Shown here in pieces: positions 17,513 through 25,749 of a stretch of 64,000 bases of DNA. Position numbers and translations under genes: made by a program. The DNA comes from Neobacillus ginsengisoli (lineage in GTDB: Bacteria > Bacillota > Bacilli > Bacillales_B > DSM-18226): NCBI RefSeq assembly GCF_030813055.1, contig NZ_JAUSTW010000004.1:372001-436000 (forward strand), written 5' to 3'. The notes under the pieces are model-generated. The model was not told the origin of the DNA, searched no databases, and worked only from the letters and a program-made list of their open reading frames with translations. The stretch's first letter is position 1; every line of letters begins with the position of its first letter.

Positions 17513-18259
17513 TTGTCTGAAAAAGAACTTAATTTGATTGAGCACATGGATGAACTAAGAAAGAGACTTATCATTACCGCAGTCGCTTTCATTGTCTTTC
17601 TTGCAGTTGGCCTTATTTATGTAAAAGAAATATATAACTATTTTATGGGCGGTCTGGGTTATAAATTAATGGTTTTAGGGCCGAGTGATATCATCTGGAT
17701 TTATTTTCATATTGCTACTATTTTTGCGGCAGCCGGGACGATTCCGGTGGCAGCATGGCAATTATGGATATTTGTGAAACCTGCTTTAAAACCAATGGAA
17801 AGAAAAATAACCCTAGCATATATCCCAGCGTTGTTTTTCCTTTTTATCGGTGGTTTGGCGTTCGGTTATTTTTTCATTTTTCCAAACATCATGCGGTTTC
17901 TTGTGAATTTAGGTAAGGATTTAATGACCACTTCGTTTACCGCAGATAAATATTTCAGTTTTTTAATTAACATGACCTTGCCTTTTGGCTTTGCTTTTGA
18001 ATTACCGCTTGTGATGATGTTTTTAACCACTTTAGGAATTGTTAATCCATTTAAAATTGTGAAGCTTAGAAAATATGCCTATTTGCTTCTGGTGATAATT
18101 GCTTCCATGATCTCACCGCCTGAATTAATGTCACATATTTCAGTAGCTATACCGCTGATTCTAATTTTTGAAATTAGTGTCTTATTGTCAAAAATCGTTT
18201 ATAAAAAGAAACAAAGAAACGATCAGCTTTTATATGCAGAAGAAGAAAATGCAAATTAA
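17513..18259 (+). CDS. tatC: Twin-arginine translocase subunit TatC
   Basis: 248 residues from a TTG start at 17513, favoured over GTG at 17504 because AAAGAGGTG then has normal spacing. Family motifs are present: HMDELRKRLIITAVAF at the N-terminus, six membrane segments, GGLAFGYFFIFPNIMRFL and the LPLVMMFLTTLGIV region. TatC recognises twin-arginine signal peptides of folded exported proteins. The gene is separated from tatA by a clear terminator, so the two are adjacent but probably separate units. No obvious Tat substrate gene is next to it. Confidence 0.95.
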   Translation: MSEKELNLIEHMDELRKRLIITAVAFIVFLAVGLIYVKEIYNYFMGGLGYKLMVLGPSDIIWIYFHIATIFAAAGTIPVAAWQLWIFVKPALKPMERKITLAYIPALFFLFIGGLAFGYFFIFPNIMRFLVNLGKDLMTTSFTADKYFSFLINMTLPFGFAFELPLVMMFLTTLGIVNPFKIVKLRKYAYLLLVIIASMISPPELMSHISVAIPLILIFEISVLLSKIVYKKKQRNDQLLYAEEENAN

Positions 18260-18260
18260 A

Positions 18261-18294
18261 ATTAAAAGGAACTCATTCAAGAGTTCCTTTTAAT
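18261..18294 (+). terminator. tatC terminator
   Basis: Perfect 14-bp stem (ATTAAAAGGAACTC / GAGTTCCTTTTAAT) with a six-base loop, immediately after the stop codon. Confidence 0.9.
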
Positions 18295-18457
18295 TTTAAT
18301 AGTCTTATTATCAGAATGAAATGATAGAACGGTTACTATTCCATCCTTCTACCTGGATTTGCATGAAAGGCATTTCCGAAAAAACTAGAACAATTTTAGA
18401 GAAAAAGTTATAATAGATGTGCCATGAAATTATCACTCATCGCTAGGAGATGAAATT

Positions 18458-18673
18458 ATGTTTTCAAATATTGGATTTCCAGGTTTAATATTAATTCTCA
18501 TTGTTGCCTTAGTAATCTTTGGTCCTAATAAACTCCCTGAAATTGGTCGTGCATTCGGCAAATCACTTCGTGAATTTAAGAAAGCTACTGAAGGAATAGC
18601 AGATGATATAAAGCAAGAAATTAAGGAAGATATCAGCGAGGCAAAACAAGAAAAGATCGACTTAAAAAAATAG
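18458..18673 (+). CDS. tatA: Twin-arginine translocase subunit TatA
   Basis: 71 residues: short N-terminus, membrane helix ([14 protein letters not shown]), hinge [20 protein letters not shown] with the conserved FGPxKLPE motif, amphipathic helix, and a highly charged C-terminal tail rich in Lys and Glu. It forms the pore-like oligomer with TatC. In Bacillus tatA usually precedes tatC; here it follows it, about 200 bases downstream with its own spacing and AGGAGATG site. Confidence 0.94.
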   Translation: MFSNIGFPGLILILIVALVIFGPNKLPEIGRAFGKSLREFKKATEGIADDIKQEIKEDISEAKQEKIDLKK

Positions 18674-18689
18674 TTCTCCGATCAAAAGG

Positions 18690-18724
18690 AAATGCAAGAT
18701 GCCTCATTCATCTTGCATTTTTTT
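18690..18724 (+). terminator. tatA terminator
   Basis: AAATGCAAGAT / ATCTTGCATTT stem followed by a T-run. Confidence 0.88.
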
Positions 18725-18742
18725 TATTATTGTTTTATCTTT

Positions 18743-20023
18743 TTAATCCAAACTTCCAAAGGAGCCAAAAAATTCGTAATGGATGTGTTCTTCCGAAATT
18801 CCCCATTGCTTTAACGCTTTATTAATCACCTTCATGAACGGTTCCGGTCCACAAAAATAGAAATCAGCACCTTTTGTTGGTAAAATCTCTTTAAGCCACT
18901 CCAGGTTAATAAATCCATCCTTATCGTAGCTTTTCATTTCTATATCCTCTGCCGACGGCTTTTCATAAACTACCAAGGATTTAACAGTTTTATGATCTTC
19001 AGCAAGGTTATTTACATGCTTTTTAAAGGCATGGAGTTTACTATTGACCGCCGCATGTATATAGTATACCTTTCGGTCGGGTCTTTCCTGCACCGTTGTG
19101 TTAAGCATGCACATCATTGGCGTAAGCCCAACCCCTCCACTAATTAAAACTAATGGAAGATCAGAGTCCATATCCAAATAAAAATCGCCTGCAGGTGCAG
19201 TTATTTGAATCATATCTCCTTCATTTATATTAGCGTGTAAAAAGGAAGAAACTACTCCTGCCGGAATTTCTCCTTCCTTTTCTTCTTCTCGTTTAACACT
19301 AATACGATAGTAGTCCAATCCTGGGCGATCCGATAAACTATATTGCCGTAAATGGGTAAACTTTTCACTGCCAATGTCCATTTTAATCGTAATATATTGC
19401 CCCGGAATAAAATCTGCAATTTGCTTCCCATCTTTGGGTTTTAAATAAAAGGAAGTAATAACCTCACTTTCTTTCACTTTTTTATCAACGACAAAATCCC
19501 GAAAACCTGCCCAGCCCCCCGGCTTGGCTTCGGTCGTTTTATACATACGGTCTTCCATTCTTATAAATACATCGGATATCACGCCATAGGCGTCCGCCCA
19601 GGCATCAATAATTTCATTTGTTGCCGCATCACCCAATACTTCTTTAATAGCAGCTAACAAATTTTCTCCAACAATCGGGTAATGCTCAGGCTTTATTTGC
19701 AGACTTCGGTGCTTTTCACCGATTCTCTCTAATACAGGCATTATTTGGCTGAAATCTTCAATATTCGCTGCAGCACCATAGACGGCATCAGCTAATGCTT
19801 TAGGTTGATGGCCGGTTATTTGATGAGTCTGATTAAAGATATTTAAAAGTTCAGGATGCTGTTTAAACATTCGCTTATAGAAATGTTTCGTGATAGCTTC
19901 ACCGTGCTCTTTCACAATTGGTAACGTGGCTTTAATAATTTCCAATTTTTGTGGATCCAGTGCTTTTACTGTTTCCAGAACTTCTTGCCATGTTTGTTGT
20001 TCACTTACTTTCGTAACTGTCAT
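18743..20023 (-). CDS. hmp: Flavohemoprotein (nitric oxide dioxygenase), paralogue 1
   Basis: 426 residues. N-terminal globin domain with the proximal-His region GEKHRSLQIKPEHYPIVG, then the FAD-binding RQYSLSD and SVKRE motifs, then the NAD(P) domain with LISGGVGLTPMM and YFCGPEPFM. The enzyme turns NO and O2 into nitrate using NAD(P)H. About 20 residues precede the usual MLDxKT-like start (MTVTKVSEQQTWQEVLETVK). GAGGAGG precedes this upstream ATG, so the extension appears real. A second flavohemoprotein gene lies at 43942-45156. The start region has no clear NsrR or ResD site that I can assign. Confidence 0.93.
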   Translation of the reverse strand: MTVTKVSEQQTWQEVLETVKALDPQKLEIIKATLPIVKEHGEAITKHFYKRMFKQHPELLNIFNQTHQITGHQPKALADAVYGAAANIEDFSQIMPVLERIGEKHRSLQIKPEHYPIVGENLLAAIKEVLGDAATNEIIDAWADAYGVISDVFIRMEDRMYKTTEAKPGGWAGFRDFVVDKKVKESEVITSFYLKPKDGKQIADFIPGQYITIKMDIGSEKFTHLRQYSLSDRPGLDYYRISVKREEEKEGEIPAGVVSSFLHANINEGDMIQITAPAGDFYLDMDSDLPLVLISGGVGLTPMMCMLNTTVQERPDRKVYYIHAAVNSKLHAFKKHVNNLAEDHKTVKSLVVYEKPSAEDIEMKSYDKDGFINLEWLKEILPTKGADFYFCGPEPFMKVINKALKQWGISEEHIHYEFFGSFGSLD

Positions 20024-20148
20024 TTTTAAAATTTCCTCCTCTTCTCTTACAAATAAAGTATGTCCTCCACAAGAAAGGACTAATGGAGGTAATTTCTGTT
20101 ATCCATTCCATTTTTAAATTCCAATTGAAATAGGCATTTGAATAAAAA

Positions 20149-20178
20149 AAACGCCAACCCTTTTTAGAATTGGCGATT
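20149..20178 (-). terminator. Terminator after the secreted His-rich protein gene
   Basis: CGCCAA / TTGGCG stem followed on the minus strand by a long T-run. Confidence 0.75.
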
Positions 20179-20183
20179 TTACT

Positions 20184-20735
20184 TTACTTTTTCATCATGT
20201 CAGTCATCATTTGGTTATGCTGTTTGTAATGAGCTAAGAGTAAATTTAAATTTTCCGCTGCTTTCTTTTTATCCCCTGAATCAACAGCTGTTTTTAAGTC
20301 ATGGAAGGTTTTCCAGTGCCCAAAATCTTTATCCCCATGAATCTTTTTAAAAAATTCCTCTTTCGTTAATTTACCGGCATCATACTGCTTCTTAAGCGCC
20401 TGCATTTTTGCCAATTTTTGTTTTTTCCATTCCTCATGTTTTTTAGCAAATTCAGGACTATGCCATTTTTCGTGAAGTGCCTTTTTTTCCGCCAATACTT
20501 TCGTCCACTCAGCCTTTTTCTCAGGGGTGTACTTATCGACCCATGTAAGTAATTTTTGCTCCCTCTCCGCCATTTTTGCCTGCCAATCGCGGTGCATATC
20601 ATGTCCATCATGACAGTCACAAGGAGCCTTTTCTGCTTGTCCCTTACTAGGATCCGGCGTGGTTCCGGTTGCAGAAGCAAAGCCCGGGATCGATAGAAAT
20701 AACCCTAAGGCTAAAATCATCATTTTCATTTTCAT
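20184..20735 (-). CDS. Secreted charged protein with a CDCHDGHDMH segment
   Basis: 183 residues. A signal peptide (MKMKMMILALGLFLSIPGFA) is followed by a mature part that starts with a Cys/His/Asp cluster (CDCHDGHDMHRDW). The remainder is almost all helix, very rich in Lys, Glu, Trp and His (KALHEKWHSPEFAKKHEEWK). The tail is YKQHNQMMTDMMKK. The composition suggests an extracellular metal-binding helical bundle, perhaps CpxP-like, but I do not recognise the family and this is inference. GAAAGGAG precedes the start. It is a single-gene unit next to hmp. Confidence 0.7.
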   Translation of the reverse strand: MKMKMMILALGLFLSIPGFASATGTTPDPSKGQAEKAPCDCHDGHDMHRDWQAKMAEREQKLLTWVDKYTPEKKAEWTKVLAEKKALHEKWHSPEFAKKHEEWKKQKLAKMQALKKQYDAGKLTKEEFFKKIHGDKDFGHWKTFHDLKTAVDSGDKKKAAENLNLLLAHYKQHNQMMTDMMKK

Positions 20736-20894
20736 TATTCATTTCTCCTTTCAAAATTTACCTAGAATATTTTGTTAAACAAATTGGCACGAATTTAGCA
20801 TGCCCGGTTTTTCAAAAAAAAATTTACCAATTTGTCAAAAATTTAGTTTTAAAATACTTGAGAAACATAGCAATTTATCGTAAGCTAAATACAT

Positions 20895-20929
20895 AAAATA
20901 TTTGTAAAATATTTCACAAATATTTTACA
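20895..20929. promoter_or_regulatory. AT-rich nested palindromes
   Basis: Two overlapping perfect inverted repeats: AAAATATTTGT (20895-20905) with ACAAATATTTT (20916-20926), and TGTAAAATATTT (20903-20914) with AAATATTTTACA (20918-20929). They lie about 160 bases upstream of the secreted-protein start, in a spacer that otherwise holds nothing I can identify. Possible operator; no regulator assigned. Confidence 0.4.
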
Positions 20930-21046
20930 GTCAAACTAAACAGAAAACAAGTTAATCCATGGTCGGTAGGAATTCCCCTCCCATAACCGTCTAGGGATTA
21001 GAATATCCAACAATGTATTAGCCTTAATTCCCCCTTTTTTTAAGGC

Positions 21047-21078
21047 GCAAGCCCCCTTCCGTTTTGGAAAGGGGCTTA
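21047..21078. terminator. Hairpin downstream of the VOC gene
   Basis: AAGCCCC...GGAAAGGGGCTT forms a strong stem near the VOC stop; the T-run is offset on both strands, so its efficiency and direction are uncertain. Confidence 0.5.
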
Positions 21079-21093
21079 TTTCTGCCTCTTTTT

Positions 21094-21462
21094 TTACACC
21101 CACTCGAGTAATTCCAAGCGGTTTCCAAAGGGATCGTCCACAAAAATACGAGTTGCCCCAGGAAGATTATCATCTTCTTTATAGGTAATATTTTTTTCTA
21201 TTAGGTGTGATTTTAATTCTTCAATGTTTTCAACAACAAATGCGGGATGCGCTTTTTTAGCAGGAGTAAATGGATCGTCCACTCCGATATGAAGTTGAAA
21301 GGTACCAAATTCAAACCACACCCCGCCACGTTTTTTTAATTCCTCCGGCTTTTCAACTTCTGTCAACCCCAGGATTCCATTAAAAAATTCCCTCGCATCT
21401 TCCTCACAGCCCTTAGGTGCAGCAAGCTGAATATGATCGATTTTTCTAATTGTAAAAGCCAT
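21094..21462 (-). CDS. VOC (glyoxalase/bleomycin resistance) family protein
   Basis: 122 residues, single VOC module. Two beta-alpha-beta-beta-beta units are recognisable: IRKIDHIQLAAPKGCEEDAREFF at the start with a His metal ligand, FGTFQLHIGVDDPF, AHPAFVVENIEELK, and DDPFGNRLELLEW at the C-terminus with the conserved metal-ligand Glu. The fold includes glyoxalases, dioxygenases and drug-binding proteins; the substrate is not predictable from this alone. The start ATG is preceded by GGGGGATATTA. Confidence 0.85.
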   Translation of the reverse strand: MAFTIRKIDHIQLAAPKGCEEDAREFFNGILGLTEVEKPEELKKRGGVWFEFGTFQLHIGVDDPFTPAKKAHPAFVVENIEELKSHLIEKNITYKEDDNLPGATRIFVDDPFGNRLELLEWV

Positions 21463-21627
21463 TAATATCCCCCCATCAATTAAATTTGATTTACAATTCT
21501 ATTTTATAAAAATTATAATTTTCAATCAAATTTAATTCTTCCTTTCTTTTTTGTACAAAAAACAATCAATGATTTTCACTAATGCCAAATTCGCTAAAAT
21601 AACAATAAACCTTAATAAACTACAAAA

Positions 21628-21655
21628 TGACGTGTACCAATTCACACGTCATATT
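21628..21655 (+). terminator. Hairpin in the VOC-CAP gene spacer
   Basis: ATGACGTGT / ACACGTCAT stem followed by ATTTTT on the + strand. A further stem, GAGCTATTCC / GGAATAGCTC (21682-21711), lies next to the stop codon of the CAP gene and may end that transcript. Confidence 0.5.
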
Positions 21656-21716
21656 TTTAGTATATTTTTTCAACAAGGAAGAGCTATTCCTCAAATTTCA
21701 GGAATAGCTCAACATA

Positions 21717-22784
21717 TTATTTACCTATAAACATTTGCGACCAGTAATTTCCACTTTGAGTAAAGCCTACACCAATATTGGTATAGTTAGGACTTAGAAT
21801 ATTTTTTCTATGTCCTTCGCTGTTCATCCAGGCCGTTACTACTTGCTGGGCAGTAGTTTGTCCCATCGCGATATTTTCACCAGCTGATTTATAAGTAACA
21901 CCAAAGTCTCTCATCATGTCGAATGGTGAGCCATATGTTGGGCTTGTATGAGAGAAATAATGTTTAGCTTGCATATCATTTGATTTGACCTGTGCCACTT
22001 TACTTAGAGATGAATCTGCTTTTAAAGCGGGCAGACCATTTTTTCTTCTTTCATTATTCGTTAGTTCAATCACCTGTAAAGCCATCTGACTAATACCTGC
22101 TGTTGATGGGGCGGCAGGTGCTGAAGGCTGAGTTGCTTTTGGAACTGCAGGTGTCGTTATTCTTGGTGCAGTCGGATTGACAGGTGCTGCCTGTTGACCT
22201 GTTTGTGGAGTAATTGATTGCTGAGGCGTTTTAGCTCCAGACTGTCCAGTTGCAGGCCCAAATGTGTAATACCAGTAATTCCCCTGTTGTACCCGCTTGC
22301 TATGAGGATACATGTGACTTGGTGTTGCCGTACTATATGAATTCGGGTCAATCGTTATAAACCCATAATTCATTGGTTGAATTTCAGAAGTTGAAAAATC
22401 AAAGTCGTTTGAAACGTTTTTTGTGTTCAATGTACTATTGTTCAATGAACCCAAGTGCCCTGATGTATTGTTTCTGTTGGTCCCAAGGTTGTTACCATAC
22501 TGATAATTCGTCGTATCGCTGCCATATAGACTCCAATTGTCCCTCGTACCGACGTCCCCTGTGGATACATTCATGTTGTTCAATCGGTTTGTATCACGGT
22601 AGGACACGTTATTCAACCGATTCATATCACGATAGGAAACATTTCGATAGTCCGGCGTTCTTAAGTCCCCTGTGGAAACATTTCTTGTACCTGTATAATC
22701 AACATTGCTTTTGTTTGTGGCACATGCCGTTAACGAAGCTAACATTAGTGATGCTACAGCAATTTTTGTTTTTTTGAAGCCCAT
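21717..22784 (-). CDS. CAP/SCP domain lipoprotein (YkwD-like)
   Basis: 355 residues from ATG 22784, chosen because AGGGGGT precedes it; an upstream in-frame ATG gives 399 residues without a site. The N-terminus is a lipoprotein signal (VASLMLASLTAC, lipobox LTAC). Then a Tyr/Asn-rich region with the 11-residue repeat NVSYRDMNRLN / NVSYRDTNRLN and two NVSTGD copies, then a Gln/Pro/Ala linker, then a C-terminal CAP domain (LTNNERRKNGLPAL, SHTSPTYGSPFDMM, GENIAMG, HRKNILSPNYTNIGVG). B. subtilis YkwD has the same domain. The biochemical activity of bacterial CAP proteins is largely unknown. Confidence 0.85.
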   Translation of the reverse strand: MGFKKTKIAVASLMLASLTACATNKSNVDYTGTRNVSTGDLRTPDYRNVSYRDMNRLNNVSYRDTNRLNNMNVSTGDVGTRDNWSLYGSDTTNYQYGNNLGTNRNNTSGHLGSLNNSTLNTKNVSNDFDFSTSEIQPMNYGFITIDPNSYSTATPSHMYPHSKRVQQGNYWYYTFGPATGQSGAKTPQQSITPQTGQQAAPVNPTAPRITTPAVPKATQPSAPAAPSTAGISQMALQVIELTNNERRKNGLPALKADSSLSKVAQVKSNDMQAKHYFSHTSPTYGSPFDMMRDFGVTYKSAGENIAMGQTTAQQVVTAWMNSEGHRKNILSPNYTNIGVGFTQSGNYWSQMFIGK

Positions 22785-22887
22785 CTTGTCATACCCCCTT
22801 CTTGAATTAGAAGATACGTTAATTATCTTCTCCGTTAAAAATGAAAGTATTGATGGGAAATTACGTGAAAGATGGATGGAAAAACTT

Positions 22888-23877
22888 TTAATACACATCC
22901 TTTTTAGTAAAAACAAAAAAGGAAACCACTAAGGCAATAGCCCACCAAACTAAAAGAACCATTAATGAAAACGACAAAGTCATTCCTTGTATTGGCGGAG
23001 CATTCCCTCTTATATAATCGGTTAACGTCAAATTTACCATAAAAAAGTATTTTGCTGATTCCCAAGATGAAACCATATTATTTAAAATTGCCCCAGATAT
23101 TAATGCCGCGAGCATAACACCCATTCCTGCGGCAGTACTTCGAATTAATACTGAAAGCATAAACGATAACGTTCCGACTACAACTGCTACAAACCAAACG
23201 AGTCCAAAATCCATTAACAAATACTGCCATAGCTTAAGAAGCTTTACACCCGAAGTGTTTAATCCTGATTCCGTTACATTAAATCCAGTTAGAATCGGTG
23301 TTCCCCAACCTTTGTAGCCAAAAACAAGCCCTGAAATTAAGTAGGAAAGAATCCCCGCTATCGCGATAATTAATGATATCGCTAAGCAAAGTGTAAAGTA
23401 TTTGCTTAAAAGAACTTTCCACCTTTTTACCGGCCTCGTTAAAAGGAGTTTTATCGAGCCCAGGCTATGCTCAGACGATACTAAATCACTTGCAATGACC
23501 ATAACCATTAATGGGATAAATAAATCAATTGAGTTTTCAAAAAATACTCTTATAAATGTTGGCGCACCGGGTTCTGACGGATTAATATCATGATCAAGGT
23601 AATACTGTTCCTGCTGTAAGGTGATTTGCAGCTGCTTTTTCCATTCGTCCTGCATCCGGCTGCTGCTTAGGCGATTTTGCGTATCAATGATTTGCTGCTG
23701 TAAAATTGTCCTCCAGTCATTGGTGCCTAATTTTTCTCTTTGGGTTTGTACGGTTTTATACTGGGCATATGTAAATAGTACAACGAGAACGCCAATTATG
23801 ATGGCAATAACAATAAGCCGTTTTTTTGCAATAAGCTTCATCATTTCATTTTGGACCAGTTTATTCAATCGTGTCAC
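22888..23877 (-). CDS. ABC-2 type transporter permease
   Basis: 329 residues with six hydrophobic segments: one at the N-terminus (LIVIAIIIGVLVVLFTYA), a large external loop of about 80 residues rich in Gln, then five more towards the C-terminus, and the LLTRPVKRWKVLLSKYF motif before the third. This is the ABC-2 permease plan. It overlaps the ATPase gene by 17 bases. The transporter is predicted to be an exporter; the substrate is unknown. The upstream SGNH hydrolase may act on the same substrate or on lipids (inference). Confidence 0.88.
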   Translation of the reverse strand: MTRLNKLVQNEMMKLIAKKRLIVIAIIIGVLVVLFTYAQYKTVQTQREKLGTNDWRTILQQQIIDTQNRLSSSRMQDEWKKQLQITLQQEQYYLDHDINPSEPGAPTFIRVFFENSIDLFIPLMVMVIASDLVSSEHSLGSIKLLLTRPVKRWKVLLSKYFTLCLAISLIIAIAGILSYLISGLVFGYKGWGTPILTGFNVTESGLNTSGVKLLKLWQYLLMDFGLVWFVAVVVGTLSFMLSVLIRSTAAGMGVMLAALISGAILNNMVSSWESAKYFFMVNLTLTDYIRGNAPPIQGMTLSFSLMVLLVWWAIALVVSFFVFTKKDVY

Positions 23878-24772
23878 CCCCCGTCAATTCGAGGAACAAA
23901 TCTTCTAATGCAGGTAATTTGCGGTTCATTTCAATAACAGAAACACCCGCTTCCACCAGCTGTTTATTCCATTCAGCGGTTTTCATTTCATCAAATTCAG
24001 TTAGAATTGTACCGTCCTCTTTTTCCTCAATTGCGGTTAACGCACTCAAGATTTCTTTCCCCTTATTAAATGGCTGGAAATGCCAAACCACTCTTTCACG
24101 ATTGGAAAGTAACTGATGAACAGTATCAATTCGGATGATTGTACCTTTGGAAATAATCGCTACTCGGTCGCAAAGAAGCTGAATTTCACTTAATAAATGG
24201 CTTGATACGAGGACACTTAGGCCCTCTTCGACAGCAAGGAAACGAATAAATTGGCGCATCTCACGAATTCCGGCAGGATCCAATCCATTCGTTGGTTCAT
24301 CGAGGATTAGCACTTTTGGTTTTCCCAGTAAAGCTTGTGCAATCCCGAGACGCTGCCGCATCCCTAGGGAATACGTTTTTACTTTATCATGAATCCTTTC
24401 TGTTAATCCGACAAGTTCCGTGACTTCTCGAATCCGTTCCTCGCCAATTCCATCAAGCATGCTGGCGAAATGGAGCAAGTTGTCATAGCCTGATAAATAA
24501 GGATACAACTCCGGATTTTCTACAATACATCCAAGATTCTTCATGGCATCCTGAAAATGATCGGAAATATTGTAGCCGCAAATCTGAATCGTACCTGATG
24601 TAGGTTTGATTAAGCCAACGAGCATACGGATGGTGGTGGTTTTCCCTGCACCATTTGGTCCGAGGAAGCCGAATACCTCGCCTTCTTTTAATTCAAAGCT
24701 TAAACCTTTAATAATTTCTCGTTTCCCAATAATCTTTTTAAGATTTTGAACAGATAAAGTTATTCTTTCCAT
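23861..24772 (-). CDS. ABC transporter ATP-binding protein
   Basis: 303 residues: Walker A GPNGAGKTT (about residue 38), signature YSLGMRQRLGIAQALLGKP, Walker B VLILDEPTNGLDP and switch His SSHLLSE, followed by the usual extra C-terminal region of ABC-2 ATPases. It pairs with the overlapping permease. Twelve bases separate it from the upstream SGNH hydrolase, so the three form an operon. Confidence 0.93.
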   Translation of the reverse strand: MERITLSVQNLKKIIGKREIIKGLSFELKEGEVFGFLGPNGAGKTTTIRMLVGLIKPTSGTIQICGYNISDHFQDAMKNLGCIVENPELYPYLSGYDNLLHFASMLDGIGEERIREVTELVGLTERIHDKVKTYSLGMRQRLGIAQALLGKPKVLILDEPTNGLDPAGIREMRQFIRFLAVEEGLSVLVSSHLLSEIQLLCDRVAIISKGTIIRIDTVHQLLSNRERVVWHFQPFNKGKEILSALTAIEEKEDGTILTEFDEMKTAEWNKQLVEAGVSVIEMNRKLPALEDLFLELTGGDTIE

Positions 24773-24784
24773 TAATTCTTCTCC

Positions 24785-25570
24785 TTACCAGGTGAGCAAC
24801 GAGGCAACTCGTTCAGCAATTAAACGATACCCTTTTGTATTTGGATGAAATTTATCTGAATACAAATAATCGTTTACCTTTAATTCAAATAAATCGAACG
24901 TTGGAACAAACACAATTTTCGGGAATTCTGCACTTATTTCCGCACTATCATAATTCCAGTGGCGGATCAGCTTGGAAATATCCTTTCCCTGATTTAAATC
25001 AATAAAAGGGTTATATAAGCCAATGAAAAAAACAGTTGCATTGCTATTAACCTGCCGAATTTGTTGAAAGACGAATTTTAAGTTATCCAAGTATTTCTTC
25101 TCGATGACCGGAATGTCTCCTGCTTGAAAATCTTCTAATCCTTGTCCGCCACGAAACAAATCGTTTCCGCCAATTGTCACCAACACCATGTCAGCTTTTT
25201 GAATTTGCCGCTGCACTTCGCTTTGGCGCACCTGCTGACGTAATTGGGCTGAGCGTTGTCCGTTAATACCAAGATTCGTAAGCTGAATCTGACGCTTTGT
25301 TTTTGTTTTGATTTCATCAATCAAATCACCTACATACCCTTTTCCGGTCTCATCTCCCGTTCCCCTAGTCAAAGAATCACCTAATGCAACAATCGTTAAT
25401 CCTTTTTTAGATTCTACCTTTGATGTAACAGTCGTTTTTTGCGGTATTTTTTCTGGTTTGCCTGCATAATATTCTTTCACAGTCCAGCCGAGACCTATTA
25501 ACCAGAGAAGACAAAATAGAACTCCTGTGACAGTAATAAAGCGTATGATATCCTTATTCAAAAATCTCAT
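24785..25570 (-). CDS. SGNH/GDSL-family lipase/acylhydrolase
   Basis: An N-terminal membrane anchor (FITVTGVLFCLLWLIGLGW) leads into an extracytoplasmic SGNH hydrolase domain. Block I is ALGDSLTRGTGDE (catalytic Ser), block II GINGQRS, block III TIGGNDLFRG and block V DKFHPNTKGY (catalytic Asp-His). The family resembles B. subtilis YpmR. The start is uncertain: ATG 25570 sits directly on AGAAAGG, and TTG 25561 would have better spacing. First gene of the three-gene operon with the ABC-2 exporter. Confidence 0.87.
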   Translation of the reverse strand: MRFLNKDIIRFITVTGVLFCLLWLIGLGWTVKEYYAGKPEKIPQKTTVTSKVESKKGLTIVALGDSLTRGTGDETGKGYVGDLIDEIKTKTKRQIQLTNLGINGQRSAQLRQQVRQSEVQRQIQKADMVLVTIGGNDLFRGGQGLEDFQAGDIPVIEKKYLDNLKFVFQQIRQVNSNATVFFIGLYNPFIDLNQGKDISKLIRHWNYDSAEISAEFPKIVFVPTFDLFELKVNDYLYSDKFHPNTKGYRLIAERVASLLTW

Positions 25571-25707
25571 CCTTTCTGGCTTACTCTCTTTCAATTTAAT
25601 CACAATAACATATAGATTCAAACTTTCCCTTCTTATAAAATAAGGTGGACAAAGCAAGGTTCGATAATTCTTAACATTTATTTATAAGATTCTCTTTTAG
25701 AAAAATT

Positions 25708-25741
25708 AAGAGGCTAGCTCAATTTTTGAACTAACCTTTTA
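25708..25741 (-). terminator. Hairpin after the DedA-PAP2 gene
   Basis: AGGTTAGTTC...GAGCTAGCCT imperfect stem on the minus strand with a T-rich tail, directly after the stop. Confidence 0.55.
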
Positions 25742-25749
25742 CGTTCTAT

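Noticed and set aside
22373..22777. 134-codon + strand frame opposite the CAP lipoprotein gene
   Set aside because: Cys/Ser/Tyr-rich reading caused by the antisense of repeated Asn/Tyr codons; no start signal.
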